This document shows, one piece after another, positions 50,366 through 59,559 of a stretch of DNA of 64,000 bases. The notes under the pieces are model-generated. The model did not search any database. It was not told the DNA's origin and was given only the letters and a program-made list of their open reading frames with translations. Both the position numbers and the translations under genes were made by a program. Every line of letters starts with the position of its first letter. The stretch's first letter is position 1. The DNA lies in contig CAZMDA010000012.1 of the NCBI GenBank assembly GCA_964564865.1, positions 1 to 64,000 of the forward strand. Reading direction: 5' to 3'. This DNA is from RBG-16-66-20 sp964564865. Lineage in GTDB: Bacteria > Pseudomonadota > Gammaproteobacteria > Burkholderiales > SG8-39.

Positions 50366-50383
50366 TGTAACCGATCGGTTACA
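50366..50383. repeat. Palindrome TGTAACCGATCGGTTACA, copy 1
   Basis: A perfect 18-bp palindrome between the GDCCVxC gene (ends 50316) and the minus-strand methyltransferase. The TTA at 50379-50381 is the stop codon of the methyltransferase gene. An identical copy occurs at 60017-60034. No U tract follows on the plus strand except AAAA on the minus-facing side. Confidence 0.7.
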
Positions 50384-52019
50384 AAATGCGCGCCACCACC
50401 TGTCCCGTACTCAGCCCGACGCATATATACTCGTATCGCCAGCCGTACTCGATCACCGCTTCTTGGAACGCACGGAACTCGTGTTCTCTCCAGCCCTCGT
50501 ACCCGAGGTACTCGTCGAACACGATGACGGTACCGCGCGCGATCCGGTCCGCGAGCAGCGTCAGCACCTGCCGGGTTGAACTGTAGATGTCGCAATCCAC
50601 GTTCATGAAGCGCACCGGACCGGGATGCGTCCGCAGGAAGCCCGGCAGGGTCTGCTCGAACCATCCCCGATGGAGCGTCACGTTGCCGGGAACCGCCGGC
50701 ATCGCACCCTGCGTCGAATAGCTGCCGCGCGCCTCGGCGCCCCAGGACTCTGGAAGGCCCTCGAAGCTGTCGAACCCATGGACTTGCGCGCCGCACAGGG
50801 CGGCGATCTGGCGGATCGATACGCCGAATCTCACGCCGAATTCGAGCACCAGGCCATCGGCGCGTGCCGATTGAAGTCCGATGCGAAAAGCGTCGTGAGA
50901 GATGCCTGCGAGTTCCGGAAGGGCGTTCGTCGAGGCCTTGACATGCCGCCAACCCTCGGCGATCGCGCTCGGTTCCACGGTCCACGACTCCACTGCGCCC
51001 ACCTGGGCGGCGGCGCCCTCCACGTCGCCCGCATAGTCCAGCAAGGCGTGGAGATGCACTCTGGCGCGCGCGTCGCCCGGTCGCATCGCAACGACTTTTC
51101 TCAGGCAGTCGATCGAAGGGGCCGGATCGCGCGCATCGAGCACGGCGGAGTGAAGATTGAACAATGCCTCCGGGAAATCCGGCCGCAGGTTCAGCGCCGC
51201 CCGCAAGGACTCGATTGCTTCCGCCTTGCGGCCCAGCTCCATCAGCATTAGCCCCAGGCCGTTGTGCGCTTCGGCGAATTTCGGCTCCAGGGACAACGCC
51301 GCGCGGTAGCCATCGGCCGCCTCCTCCACCTTGCCGAAGTCGCACAACGCCTTGGCACGATTGACGTGAAAATGCGGATTGCCGGGCGCCAGTTCCAAAG
51401 CCCTCTCGAAGAGCTCGATCGCCTCCGCGGGCCTGCCCAGCGCGCACAGCGCGTTGCCGGCATTGCTGTACGCGAGCGCGAACGCCGGATTGAGCGCGTA
51501 CGCCCTTCGAAAGCAGTCCAGCGCCGGCATTGGCTCGCCATTGAGCAGCAGCGCGCCGCCCAGGTTGCCGTGCATCTCCGCGGAATCCGGCGAGCCGGAG
51601 ACCGCGATCCGAAACTGCGCGATCGCCTCCTCGAATCGACCCTGCTCAGACTGGAGGATGCCCAGATTGCTGCAGGCCGGGACATAGCCCGCCTCCAGCT
51701 CGAGCGCCTTGCGGAAGCACGATTCCGCCTCCCCCGGCCTGCCGGCCGCCCGATACACCAGGCCCAGGTTGCAGTGATACGCCGCCTCCGCGGGATCGCC
51801 CGCGATCGCCTTGACCAGGAAGGCGGTCGCCGAATCGATACGTCCGGACTGCAGCGCCGTCAGGCCCAGGGCGTTCAGGCCCGCCGGATCACGCGGATCG
51901 GTTTCCAGGACCCGCTTGAACGGGTCCGGGTCGATCGCGCTGTCTCGCGCCAGGCAACAGCGCTTGTACTTCCGTCCACTGCCGCAGGGGCATGGATCGT
52001 TGCGCCCGGTCTGTCCCAT
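50379..52019 (-). CDS. SEC-C, TPR and TylF-like methyltransferase fusion
   Basis: A 546-residue protein in three parts. A SEC-C zinc motif (NDPCPCGSGRKYKRCC) is at residues 6-21. About eight TPR repeats run from 35 to 330, shown by NLGLVYRAAGRPGEAESCFR and HGNLGGALLLNGEPMPALDC. A class I methyltransferase of the TylF/macrocin type fills 370-546 (VLEFGVRFGVSIRQIAALCG; FMNVDCDIYSSTRQVLTLLA). It may methylate a protein or sugar bound by the TPRs. The stop codon lies in an 18-bp palindrome. No clear operon partner. Confidence 0.85.
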   Translation of the reverse strand: MGQTGRNDPCPCGSGRKYKRCCLARDSAIDPDPFKRVLETDPRDPAGLNALGLTALQSGRIDSATAFLVKAIAGDPAEAAYHCNLGLVYRAAGRPGEAESCFRKALELEAGYVPACSNLGILQSEQGRFEEAIAQFRIAVSGSPDSAEMHGNLGGALLLNGEPMPALDCFRRAYALNPAFALAYSNAGNALCALGRPAEAIELFERALELAPGNPHFHVNRAKALCDFGKVEEAADGYRAALSLEPKFAEAHNGLGLMLMELGRKAEAIESLRAALNLRPDFPEALFNLHSAVLDARDPAPSIDCLRKVVAMRPGDARARVHLHALLDYAGDVEGAAAQVGAVESWTVEPSAIAEGWRHVKASTNALPELAGISHDAFRIGLQSARADGLVLEFGVRFGVSIRQIAALCGAQVHGFDSFEGLPESWGAEARGSYSTQGAMPAVPGNVTLHRGWFEQTLPGFLRTHPGPVRFMNVDCDIYSSTRQVLTLLADRIARGTVIVFDEYLGYEGWREHEFRAFQEAVIEYGWRYEYICVGLSTGQVVARIL

Positions 52020-52139
52020 CGTTCCTCCGCCAGTTCGACCTTCGGCGAACGCGGCGGCACCGCCTGAGCGGTCGCCGCGCAGCCAGATGATCGTCCGCGC
52101 GCGGGTACCGCGTGGCCGCGAGTGGACGATCTACGAGGG

Positions 52140-52508
52140 TTACGCTGACAGGCGGGGTTTGGGAGGATGCTCGGGAATCGCGGCGCTGCAGCGAAGGCAG
52201 TGCGGGAACCGGCCGCTCGAGGGGGATGCGGATCCCTCGACCAGCCCGGCCCCGGAACCGAAGGGGGCCAAGGCGGCCAGATGGGAGAACTGATGTCCCA
52301 CGCAATCATCGTGGGTGTGGTCGTTCTTGCCGCCCGATGACGGCTTTCGGTGATGCTCGACCCAAGGCGGCGCGTCGCCGCCCGCCTCCAGGCAATCGCC
52401 ATGCGCGAGTTCGCCCGCGGCCGCGTCCCAGCTCAACGCCGGCGAAAGCGCGGTGGCGAGCGAGACCAGCAGGATCAGCCAGGAAACCGAGAACCGTATT
52501 CGACGCAT
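52140..52508 (-). CDS. Small secreted Cys/His-rich protein
   Basis: A 122-residue protein with a signal peptide (FSVSWLILLVSLATALSPAL) and a short mature part rich in His and Cys (VEHHRKPSSGGKNDHTHDDC, then GHQFSHLAAL and HCLRCSAAIP). It looks like a periplasmic metal-binding or sensing peptide of the DUF2946 kind, a guess. It lies after the czc operon on the same strand, 40 bp beyond the small periplasmic gene. Confidence 0.65.
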   Translation of the reverse strand: MRRIRFSVSWLILLVSLATALSPALSWDAAAGELAHGDCLEAGGDAPPWVEHHRKPSSGGKNDHTHDDCVGHQFSHLAALAPFGSGAGLVEGSASPSSGRFPHCLRCSAAIPEHPPKPRLSA

Positions 52509-52548
52509 TCGGTGCGACTAAAGCCGGTTGGCGGGAGTGTCTATCGAG

Positions 52549-52938
52549 TCAATGCTTGTGCCCCTTGTGGTCCGCCTTCTGGCCGAGCGAGAACCGAGCC
52601 TGTTCGCTTCTCGCGCCCGCGACGCTGAAGCTCACCACCACCTTGGCGTCCTTCGCCACGCTGAACGGCGCCAGCCCCTTGAGGCCTTCTCCAGCCGGCG
52701 CAAGCTCGAGCGTGGCCTTGTCCTTGCCGGAGAGCACGGTGGCCGTCGCCTTGACGCTTTTGGCGTCCACCGGCTTGTCGGCCTGGTCGCGCACATAGAG
52801 CGTCACCTCGCGGTCCTTCACCGTCAGTTCGACGTGAAACTTTCCGACCTGGACTTCGTGGCCGCCGTGCTTGTCTGACGCCCAGGCGGGCGCCGCCAGG
52901 CCCAGCATCGCCGCGAATAGAACAGCTGCTTTCGTCAT
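52549..52938 (-). CDS. Small periplasmic protein of the czc operon
   Basis: A 129-residue protein from the ATG at 52938, which has AAGGAGGC before it. A signal peptide (KAAVLFAAMLGLAAPAWA) is followed by SDKHGGHEVQVGKFHVELTV, a beta-rich middle and a His-rich end (DHKGHKH). It probably binds metal in the periplasm or protects the pump. It overlaps the end of czcA by 4 bp, so it is the last gene of the czcCBA operon. Confidence 0.75.
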   Translation of the reverse strand: MTKAAVLFAAMLGLAAPAWASDKHGGHEVQVGKFHVELTVKDREVTLYVRDQADKPVDAKSVKATATVLSGKDKATLELAPAGEGLKGLAPFSVAKDAKVVVSFSVAGARSEQARFSLGQKADHKGHKH

Positions 52939-55900
52939 GTTGCCTCCTTGGTTGATGGTTTCCGGGATTCGCGCCAGGACTCGATCCACTCGTACATGAC
53001 CGGCAGGACGAGCAGGGTGAGCGCGGTGGATGTGACCAGCCCGCCGATGACCACGGCGGCCAGTGGCCGCTGGGTTTCGGCGCCGACGCCGCCGGCGAGC
53101 AACATCGGCAGCAGGCCGAGAATGGCGACGCTGGCGGTCATCAGCACCGGACGCAGCCTGAGCAGGGTGCCCTCGCGCACCGCTTCGCGCAGCGACACCT
53201 GCCGCGACACGCGCTGCTCGTGGATGAACGACACCAGCACGATGCCGTTCAGCATCGCGACACCGAACACCGCGATGAAGCCGATCGCCGATGGAACCGA
53301 GACATAGAACCCTCCGACCGCCAGCGCAAACACCCCGCCGATAATCGCGAAAGGCACGTTGGCGATGATCAGGCCGGCATAGACCAGCGAGTTGAACGCC
53401 AGGTAGAGCAGCAGGAAGATGAGCGCGATGGTGATCGGCACGATGATGGCGAGCCGCGCGAGCGCGCGCTGCTGGTTCTCGAAGGCGCCGCCCCACTCGA
53501 TGGTGTAGCCCTCGGGCAGCTCGACCTCCCGGCGCACCTTGGCCTCCGCCTCGCGAACGAAACCGTCCACGTCGCGCCCACGCACGTCCATCTGGATCAC
53601 CGCGTGGCGCTGCAACGCCTCGCGCCGCACGAAGGTGTAGCCCTCCTCGGTATCGATGCTGGCAAGGCGCGACAGTGGCACCAGTGCACCCTGCCCGGTT
53701 CGCACCGGCAGGTTGCGCAGCGCCTCGATGTTCTTGCGGAACGCCTCATCGAAGCGCACCGAGATGTCGAAGCGGCGCGTGCCGTCGATCAGGGTCGAAA
53801 CCGCCTTGCCTCCGATGCCCGTCTGCACCAGCTCGAGCACCTCGTCCGCATTGACCCCGAGGCGGGCCGCAGCGTCGCGGTCGACACGGATGACGATCTG
53901 GGGCTTGCCCTGGTTCGCCTCCAGGGCCAGGTCCGCGACTCCCTCCACGCCGCCGAGCGTCTGCTTCATGCGGTCGGCGAGGCGATCGAGCGTGGCGAGG
54001 TCGGGCCCGAACACCTTGAGCGCAAGCGTCGCGCGAACGCCCGAGATCAGTTCCTCGACGCGCATCTGGATGGGTTGCGTCGCGGAGAAGACCACGGTCG
54101 GAATCGCCTGTTCCAGCGCCTCCTGCATCTGGCGGGACAGCTCCGGCATGCTCATGCGCCTGGGCCACTCCGACTCCGGCTTCACGGCGACCAGCACCTC
54201 CATGTAGTTCACGTCGGCGGTCTCGCCCTTCTCGGCGCGGCCGACGGTGGCGAGCACCGAGAGCGTCTGCGGAAACTTCTCCTTCAGCACCTCGTTCACG
54301 CGCTGGGAGACGCGCACCGACTCCCGCAGCGAAGTGGCGGGGATGCCGACCACGCGGAACATGATCTCCCCTTCCTGCAGCGTGGGCATGAACTCCTTGC
54401 CGAGGAACGGAAACGCCCCCAGCGACACCGCCAGCAGGGCGAGCGCGGCGGATGCCACCGTCTTCCTGCGGGCGAGCGCCCAATCGAGCATCGGCGTGTA
54501 GGCGCGTCGCGCCAGGCGCAGCAGCAGCGGATCCTTCTCTTCCTGGACCTTCAGCAGCAGCGAGCACAGCACCGGCACCAGGGTCAGGCTCAGGACTAGC
54601 GAGCCCGCCATGGCGAAGGAGATGGCGTAGGCCATCGGCTTGAACAGCTTGCCTTCCAGGCCGGTGAGGCTGAACAGCGGCAGGAACACCACGATGATGA
54701 TGAGAATGGCGAACGCGATGGGTTGCGCGACCTCCCGCGCCGCGTGGCCCACCACCGAGGTGAGCGTCGCGCCGGGGTGCCGGTGCGCCAGCTGCCGGAA
54801 CGTGTTCTCCACCATCACCACCGCGCCGTCCACCATCATGCCGATGCCGATGGCGAGGCCCGCCAGCGACATCAGGTTGGCCGACATGCCGAAGCGCTGC
54901 ATCAGGATGAACGCGAACAGCATGGCGAGGGGCAGGGTCGCGATCACCACCAGCGCCGAGCGCAGCTCGCCCAGGAACAGGAACAGCACCAGGGCCACCA
55001 GGATCGCGCCCTCGATCAGGGTGCGGCTGGCGGTGCCGAGCGCCTTGTCGACGATGTCGGTGCGGTCGTAGACCGGGTTCAGGGTGACGCCCTTTGGCAG
55101 CGCCTGCTGCGCGACCGCCAGCTTCGCCTTCACCGCTTCCACCACGTTCTTCGCGTTCTCCCCGATGCGGGATAGCGCGATGCCGAGCACCACTTCCTTG
55201 CCGTCCTTGGTGACCGCGCCGAAACGCGGCGCGGGGCCCTCCTCCACCCGCGCGACGTCGCGCACGAAGACCGGCGTGCCCCCGCGAGACGCGAGGACGA
55301 TGTTGCCGATGTCCTTGGCGTCCCGCACCAGTCCGAGACCTCGCACCAGGTACTGTTCCGCGCCCAGGTCGATCGACTGCCCGCCGACCTGGCGGTTGTT
55401 GGCGGCGAGCGCTTCCATCACCTCCTTGAAGGCGACGCCGTACTTCACGAGCTGCGTCGGGTCGACCACCACCTGGAACTGCTTCTCGTGGCCGCCCCAG
55501 GTGGTGACGTCGTCCACCCCCGGCGCGGTGCGCAGCGAAAGGCGCACCGTCCAGTCGTGCAGGGTGCGCAGGTCCATCGCGCCCAGCTTCTGGTCGGCGG
55601 ACTCGATCGTGTACCAGAACACCTGGCCCAGGCCCGAGCTGTTGGGGCCGAGCTCGGGCTCGCCATAGCCCTGCGGGATGCGCTCCCGGGCCTCGGCCAC
55701 CCGCTCGCCCACCAGGCGCCGGGCGAACCAGATGTCTACGTCGTCGCGGAAGTACACGCCGACGTAGGACAGGCCGAACAGCGAGACCGAACGGATGACC
55801 TCGACGCCGGGCAGGCCGGCCAGCGCGGTTTCGATGGGCGTGGTGAGCAGGCGCTCCACGTCCTCCGCCGCGAGGCCCGGCGACTCGGTATACACGTTCA

Positions 55901-56039
55901 CCTGGTTCGGCGTCACATCCGGAAACGCATCCACCGGAACCGTCCTGACGGCCTGTATGCCGAACACGCCGAGCACGACGAAGGCGAGCGCCACCAGCAG
56001 GCGGTGGCGCAGCGAAGCATTGACGATCGCGTCGAGCAT
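52935..56039 (-). CDS. czcA: Heavy-metal RND efflux pump CzcA
   Basis: A 1034-residue inner-membrane pump with 12 transmembrane segments and two large periplasmic loops. The HME-RND signature in segment 4 reads GIGMMVDGAVVMVENTF. RQVSLREAVREGTLLRLRPV and GGVGAETQRPLAAVVIGGLV are typical of the C-terminal half. It exports metal ions (Zn, Co, Cd or Ni class) from periplasm through CzcB and CzcC using proton flow. Metal choice is not certain from sequence; the signature differs from that of the CusA at 60869. Confidence 0.9.
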   Translation of the reverse strand: MLDAIVNASLRHRLLVALAFVVLGVFGIQAVRTVPVDAFPDVTPNQVNVYTESPGLAAEDVERLLTTPIETALAGLPGVEVIRSVSLFGLSYVGVYFRDDVDIWFARRLVGERVAEARERIPQGYGEPELGPNSSGLGQVFWYTIESADQKLGAMDLRTLHDWTVRLSLRTAPGVDDVTTWGGHEKQFQVVVDPTQLVKYGVAFKEVMEALAANNRQVGGQSIDLGAEQYLVRGLGLVRDAKDIGNIVLASRGGTPVFVRDVARVEEGPAPRFGAVTKDGKEVVLGIALSRIGENAKNVVEAVKAKLAVAQQALPKGVTLNPVYDRTDIVDKALGTASRTLIEGAILVALVLFLFLGELRSALVVIATLPLAMLFAFILMQRFGMSANLMSLAGLAIGIGMMVDGAVVMVENTFRQLAHRHPGATLTSVVGHAAREVAQPIAFAILIIIVVFLPLFSLTGLEGKLFKPMAYAISFAMAGSLVLSLTLVPVLCSLLLKVQEEKDPLLLRLARRAYTPMLDWALARRKTVASAALALLAVSLGAFPFLGKEFMPTLQEGEIMFRVVGIPATSLRESVRVSQRVNEVLKEKFPQTLSVLATVGRAEKGETADVNYMEVLVAVKPESEWPRRMSMPELSRQMQEALEQAIPTVVFSATQPIQMRVEELISGVRATLALKVFGPDLATLDRLADRMKQTLGGVEGVADLALEANQGKPQIVIRVDRDAAARLGVNADEVLELVQTGIGGKAVSTLIDGTRRFDISVRFDEAFRKNIEALRNLPVRTGQGALVPLSRLASIDTEEGYTFVRREALQRHAVIQMDVRGRDVDGFVREAEAKVRREVELPEGYTIEWGGAFENQQRALARLAIIVPITIALIFLLLYLAFNSLVYAGLIIANVPFAIIGGVFALAVGGFYVSVPSAIGFIAVFGVAMLNGIVLVSFIHEQRVSRQVSLREAVREGTLLRLRPVLMTASVAILGLLPMLLAGGVGAETQRPLAAVVIGGLVTSTALTLLVLPVMYEWIESWRESRKPSTKEAT

Positions 56040-56046
56040 GGCGTCC

Positions 56047-57228
56047 TCAGTGTCCGTGACCGTCGCCGAGCTGCCCCTTCAGGAGCCGCGCCTTCAGCGC
56101 GTAAACCCCCTCATGCGCGACCAGCTCCCCCGGCCTGATGCCGGATTTCACGACGACGCGCCCGTTGAAGCGCTCGCCCAGTTCCACCGGCCGCGCCTCG
56201 AATCCGGCCGCCTCCTCGATGAACACCGTAGGCAGGCCCCGCACCAGCGTCACCGCGCCTTCGGGCACCGCGAGAACCTTGCGCTCGCCCCCGGTGCGGA
56301 TCGACACGCTGGCGAACATCTGCGGCCGCAGCAGGCCCCTGGCGTTGTCCAGCTGGATGATCGCCTTCACGGTGCGCGTCTCCTTGTTCAGGACCGCGCC
56401 GAGGTGATTGACCTTCCCCGCGAAGGTCTCCTCCGGAAAGGCGGCGACGCGCGCCCGCGCCTCGGCCCCTACGCGGACCCTGGCGATCTGCGCCTCCGGG
56501 ATGTCCGCCTCGACCCACACGGTGGAGAGATCGGCGACCGTGAACAGCGGCTCGTCCGGCTTCGCCAGTTCGCCCAGCACCGCCTTGCGCTCGATCACCA
56601 CGCCGGCAAGCGGCGCCGGCACCGGGAACGTGGCGCGCGACTGCGCCCCGTTGCCGCCCGAGGGCGCCATGCCGAGCATCCTCAGCTTGTCGGCGGCGGC
56701 CTGAAGCTGGGCGCGGGCTTTCTCATGATCGCCCCGCGCGCGCTGGTGCTCCTTGGCCGGGATGATCTGCTCGGCGTGAAGCCGCTCGGCGCGCTGGTGC
56801 GCGGACTCCGCAACCGCGGCCTCCGCGGCGGCCTGCGCGTACGCGGCCTGCGCCTCCCCGGCTTCCATGCTCTCCAGCGTGGCGAGCGTCCTGCCCTGCG
56901 CCACCCGGTCGCCCAGCTTCGCGCCGACGCCGACGATGCGCCCGGGCAATCGGGGCGTGACATGCGCCAGGCGTTCCCGGTTCGGCTCCACGGTCGCGGT
57001 GGCGACGATGGCGTCGGCGAGCGATTCTTCCGCGAGCGCTTCGGTGCGAATGCCTGCCCGCGCCAGCTCCTCGTCCGATACCCTCACCAGGTTCGGGTTC
57101 TCGTCCTTGTGCTCGTCCGCTTTCGCCTCGGCCGCCTTGTCATGGCCATGACCATCGCCGTCCTTGCAACCCGCGGCCAAAAGAGCCATGGCCAGCGCGG
57201 TCGCGATCGCAAGCATCTTTCGCTTCAT
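56047..57228 (-). CDS. czcB: RND periplasmic adaptor CzcB
   Basis: A 393-residue membrane-fusion protein. The signal/lipoprotein region LAMALLAAGCKDGDGHGHDK has a lipobox Cys and a His-rich segment. A hairpin with coiled-coil sequence (AEAAVAESAHQRAERLHAEQ) and barrel/lipoyl parts follow, ending GDGHGH. It bridges CzcA and CzcC. Its stop is 7 bp before the czcA ATG, and its start overlaps the czcC stop by 4 bp. Confidence 0.9.
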   Translation of the reverse strand: MKRKMLAIATALAMALLAAGCKDGDGHGHDKAAEAKADEHKDENPNLVRVSDEELARAGIRTEALAEESLADAIVATATVEPNRERLAHVTPRLPGRIVGVGAKLGDRVAQGRTLATLESMEAGEAQAAYAQAAAEAAVAESAHQRAERLHAEQIIPAKEHQRARGDHEKARAQLQAAADKLRMLGMAPSGGNGAQSRATFPVPAPLAGVVIERKAVLGELAKPDEPLFTVADLSTVWVEADIPEAQIARVRVGAEARARVAAFPEETFAGKVNHLGAVLNKETRTVKAIIQLDNARGLLRPQMFASVSIRTGGERKVLAVPEGAVTLVRGLPTVFIEEAAGFEARPVELGERFNGRVVVKSGIRPGELVAHEGVYALKARLLKGQLGDGHGH

Positions 57229-58484
57229 TTCCCGGTTCCTTTCAAATCTTCAGTCCAGCCCGCGGCGCGCTCCAGCGTGACGCGCGCGAGGCGCAGTTCG
57301 GTTTCCGCTTCCAGTACATCGCGCCGCAGTTCCGCGAGCTGGCGATTCACGACCACCAATTCAAGGGCGCCGATCTCCCCTTCCTCGAACGCGCGCCGCG
57401 ACAGGCGCTGGTTCTCCTCCAGCGTGCGCGCCACCGAGTCGCGCAGGCGCCCGGCGCGCGATTCCAGCTGGCTCACGCGCAGCCATTGCGCGCGCACCGC
57501 CGCCTGGATATCGCGCTCGGAGGACTGCTTCTCGATCTGCGCCTGCGCCAGTTCGGTCATGGCGCGGCCGACGCCCGCGTCATTGCGCCGGAACACCGGC
57601 AGCGGAACCGAAACGGCAAAGCCGAGCACGTTCTCCCGCAGTCCGGGGGGGCCATCGCGGCCGGTGGTAATGCCGAGCGTGAGATCCGGGTACCGGGATG
57701 CGCGCTCCAGTGCCAGCCGCTCCCGCGCCGCCTCCTCGCGCTTGCCGAGCGACGCCAGCTTGTGCCGGCGCGCGCTGCTCTGGAGCAGTTCCTCTAGGGT
57801 GTAGCCCGCCGCGCGCCGCAACTCCCCCGCGACCTCCGGCAGATCGGCCGGCGGCAGTTGCAGCAGGCTCGCCAGCTCGGCGCGGGACTGCGTGATCAGT
57901 TCTTCGACCTGGGTCAGCTGGTTGCGCGCCCGCTCAGCCTCCACCTTCGCGAGATTGCGCTCGAGGCGGCTTGTCTCGCCCGCATCCAGGCGCTTCTGCA
58001 TCGCCGACTCCGCCTGCGCGACCAGCGCCACCGTCTCGCGCTCGACCGCCGCGCGCAGCTGCAGCGCGAGAACCTGCACGAAACGCTCCTCCACCTCGGC
58101 CCGCAGTTGCGCGCGCGCCTCCGCGACCTGCGCCTCGACCGTGGCCAGTTCCGCCTCCGCCGCGCCTCGCCGCAGACCCTGCTGCCCGGCGACCTCGAAG
58201 GTCTGCGACAGGCCGAGCGTCCAGCCGCGATGGCGCTCGTCGGCCTGCGGGATGCGCGTCCGGGAACCCTCGAGCGACGCCTCGGGGTTGTTCCAGAGCG
58301 GCGCCCGGCTTTCGGCAAGCTGGCCCCGCGCGCCATGCGTCGCGGCCGCGGCCGAGCGCAGGGCGGGATTGCGCTCCTCCGCGAGGCGCCAGGCTTCGGG
58401 CAGCGTGAGCGCCTGTGCGCCGGCGTCCGCCATGGCAAGCGAAGCAAGCGCCGCCAGCGCGGCGGCGCGCATACGTGACTGCAT
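57225..58484 (-). CDS. czcC: RND outer-membrane channel CzcC
   Basis: A 419-residue TolC-family protein with a signal peptide ending at ADAGAQ and then ALTLPEAWRLAEERNPALRS, the classical start. Long helices (AQLRAEVEERFVQVLALQLR) form the periplasmic tunnel. GAGAG/AGGAG lies 6 nt before the ATG. It is the first gene of the czcCBA operon. It forms the outer-membrane exit for metal ions. Confidence 0.9.
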   Translation of the reverse strand: MQSRMRAAALAALASLAMADAGAQALTLPEAWRLAEERNPALRSAAAATHGARGQLAESRAPLWNNPEASLEGSRTRIPQADERHRGWTLGLSQTFEVAGQQGLRRGAAEAELATVEAQVAEARAQLRAEVEERFVQVLALQLRAAVERETVALVAQAESAMQKRLDAGETSRLERNLAKVEAERARNQLTQVEELITQSRAELASLLQLPPADLPEVAGELRRAAGYTLEELLQSSARRHKLASLGKREEAARERLALERASRYPDLTLGITTGRDGPPGLRENVLGFAVSVPLPVFRRNDAGVGRAMTELAQAQIEKQSSERDIQAAVRAQWLRVSQLESRAGRLRDSVARTLEENQRLSRRAFEEGEIGALELVVVNRQLAELRRDVLEAETELRLARVTLERAAGWTEDLKGTGK

Positions 58485-58546
58485 GATGACTCTCCTGTGC
58501 GATCGCCCGGAAACGCCGGGCGGCGAACCCTAGAACCCTGCGGGGC

Positions 58547-58867
58547 TCAGGAGAGGCGCGGCGGGCGGAGGAAAGTGTCCGTGAACCGGGAAAGGAATGG
58601 CGCGCCTTCCGCCGATAGGGCGGACCCCATAGCGGGCGCGGAGAAAAGCGCCACTATGTCGTCCAGCGCGCCGTACAGGTGCGCAGAGGAATGGCACGCG
58701 CAGCAATGATCGCAATCGACCCCGCCTTGAGGAGGCGCATGCGGTTCGGATTGGGATACTTCGTGCTGCAGATCGGAAGACGTCCCGGCCACGGCAAGGC
58801 CGCCGGCGCCCAGGCCGATCAGCACGGCCAGCACCAGCGCGATTTTCCGGGTCCAGGAGAACGTCAT
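58547..58867 (-). CDS. Small secreted Cys-rich protein
   Basis: A 106-residue protein with an N-terminal hydrophobic signal (KIALVLAVLIGLGAGGLAVA) and DCDHCCACHSSAHLYGAL in the middle. The CxxCCxC-H arrangement suggests metal binding in the periplasm. It is directly upstream of czcC (62-bp gap) and downstream of the CDF transporter. A TATAGT box overlaps the CDF stop 9 bp before the ATG, so it may have its own promoter. Confidence 0.65.
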   Translation of the reverse strand: MTFSWTRKIALVLAVLIGLGAGGLAVAGTSSDLQHEVSQSEPHAPPQGGVDCDHCCACHSSAHLYGALDDIVALFSAPAMGSALSAEGAPFLSRFTDTFLRPPRLS

Positions 58868-58877
58868 GGCGCGCGTA

Positions 58878-59504
58878 CTATACCTCAGCGCCGACGGAAT
58901 GGCGCAGTTCGTTTCGCGCCCGCCGGATCACCTGCGCGCTTGCATGCAGGCTGAGCGACGCCATCATCAGGGCCACCGCGACGTCGGGCCATAGCGCGCC
59001 GGTGAGGGCCACGCCCGCGGCGGCGCATAGCACCGCGACATTGCCGATCGCGTCATTGCGCGTGCATAACCAAACCGCGCGCATGTTCGCGTCGCCTTCG
59101 CGCCACACGTACAGCAAAGCCGCGACGCCGAGATTGGTCGCGAGCGCGAGCAAACCCACGATGCCCATCGTCGCCGGCTCCGGCGGAACGCCCGCTGAGA
59201 AGCGCCACCCTGCGTACCCGAGTACCGCCGCGCCGTAGAGTCCCATTGCGATGCCTTTGCCAAGCGCCGCGCGCGACGTCCATAGTCCGCCCGCGGCCAT
59301 CGCGGCGAGGCTGATGCCATAATTGGCCGTGTCCCCCGCGAAGTCCGCAGCATCCGCGGCGAGCGATACGGAACCGGACGCCGCGCTGGCCGCCAGCTCG
59401 ACCAGGAACATGGCCAGGTTGGCGGCCAGGGCGATCCACAGGACCTTGCGGTAACGCGGGTCCGGGGAAGCGGGGGCCACGTGGCCGCAGCACTTCTGGC
59501 TCAT
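58878..59504 (-). CDS. CDF-type cation transporter, short Cys variant
   Basis: A 208-residue membrane protein with six helices, lacking the C-terminal cytoplasmic domain of CDF proteins. The transport site in helix 2 is DFAGD (Asp54, Asp58). In helix 5, where HxxxD is usual, it reads CTRND (Cys147, Asp151), so His is replaced by Cys, suggesting a thiophilic metal such as Cd or Pb. N-terminal MSQKCCGH may also bind metal. It is divergent from CadR and starts 7 bp from a MerR-type -10 box, suggesting a leaderless mRNA. Confidence 0.85.
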   Translation of the reverse strand: MSQKCCGHVAPASPDPRYRKVLWIALAANLAMFLVELAASAASGSVSLAADAADFAGDTANYGISLAAMAAGGLWTSRAALGKGIAMGLYGAAVLGYAGWRFSAGVPPEPATMGIVGLLALATNLGVAALLYVWREGDANMRAVWLCTRNDAIGNVAVLCAAAGVALTGALWPDVAVALMMASLSLHASAQVIRRARNELRHSVGAEV

Positions 59505-59510
59505 GGCGGC

Positions 59511-59541
59511 ATTGCAAACCCTGTAGCAGGTATCAAGTCAA
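59511..59541 (-). promoter_or_regulatory. MerR/CadR-type promoter for the CDF gene
   Basis: On the minus strand TTGACT (59541-59536) and TGCAAT (59516-59511) are separated by 19 bp, with an imperfect dyad (ACCTG ... CAGGGT) between. Long spacers of 19-20 bp are the mark of MerR-family activated promoters, and cadR starts at 59560 on the other side. Transcription would start at about the CDF ATG (59504). Confidence 0.65.
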
Positions 59542-59559
59542 GCCCGACGGAGACGAGCC

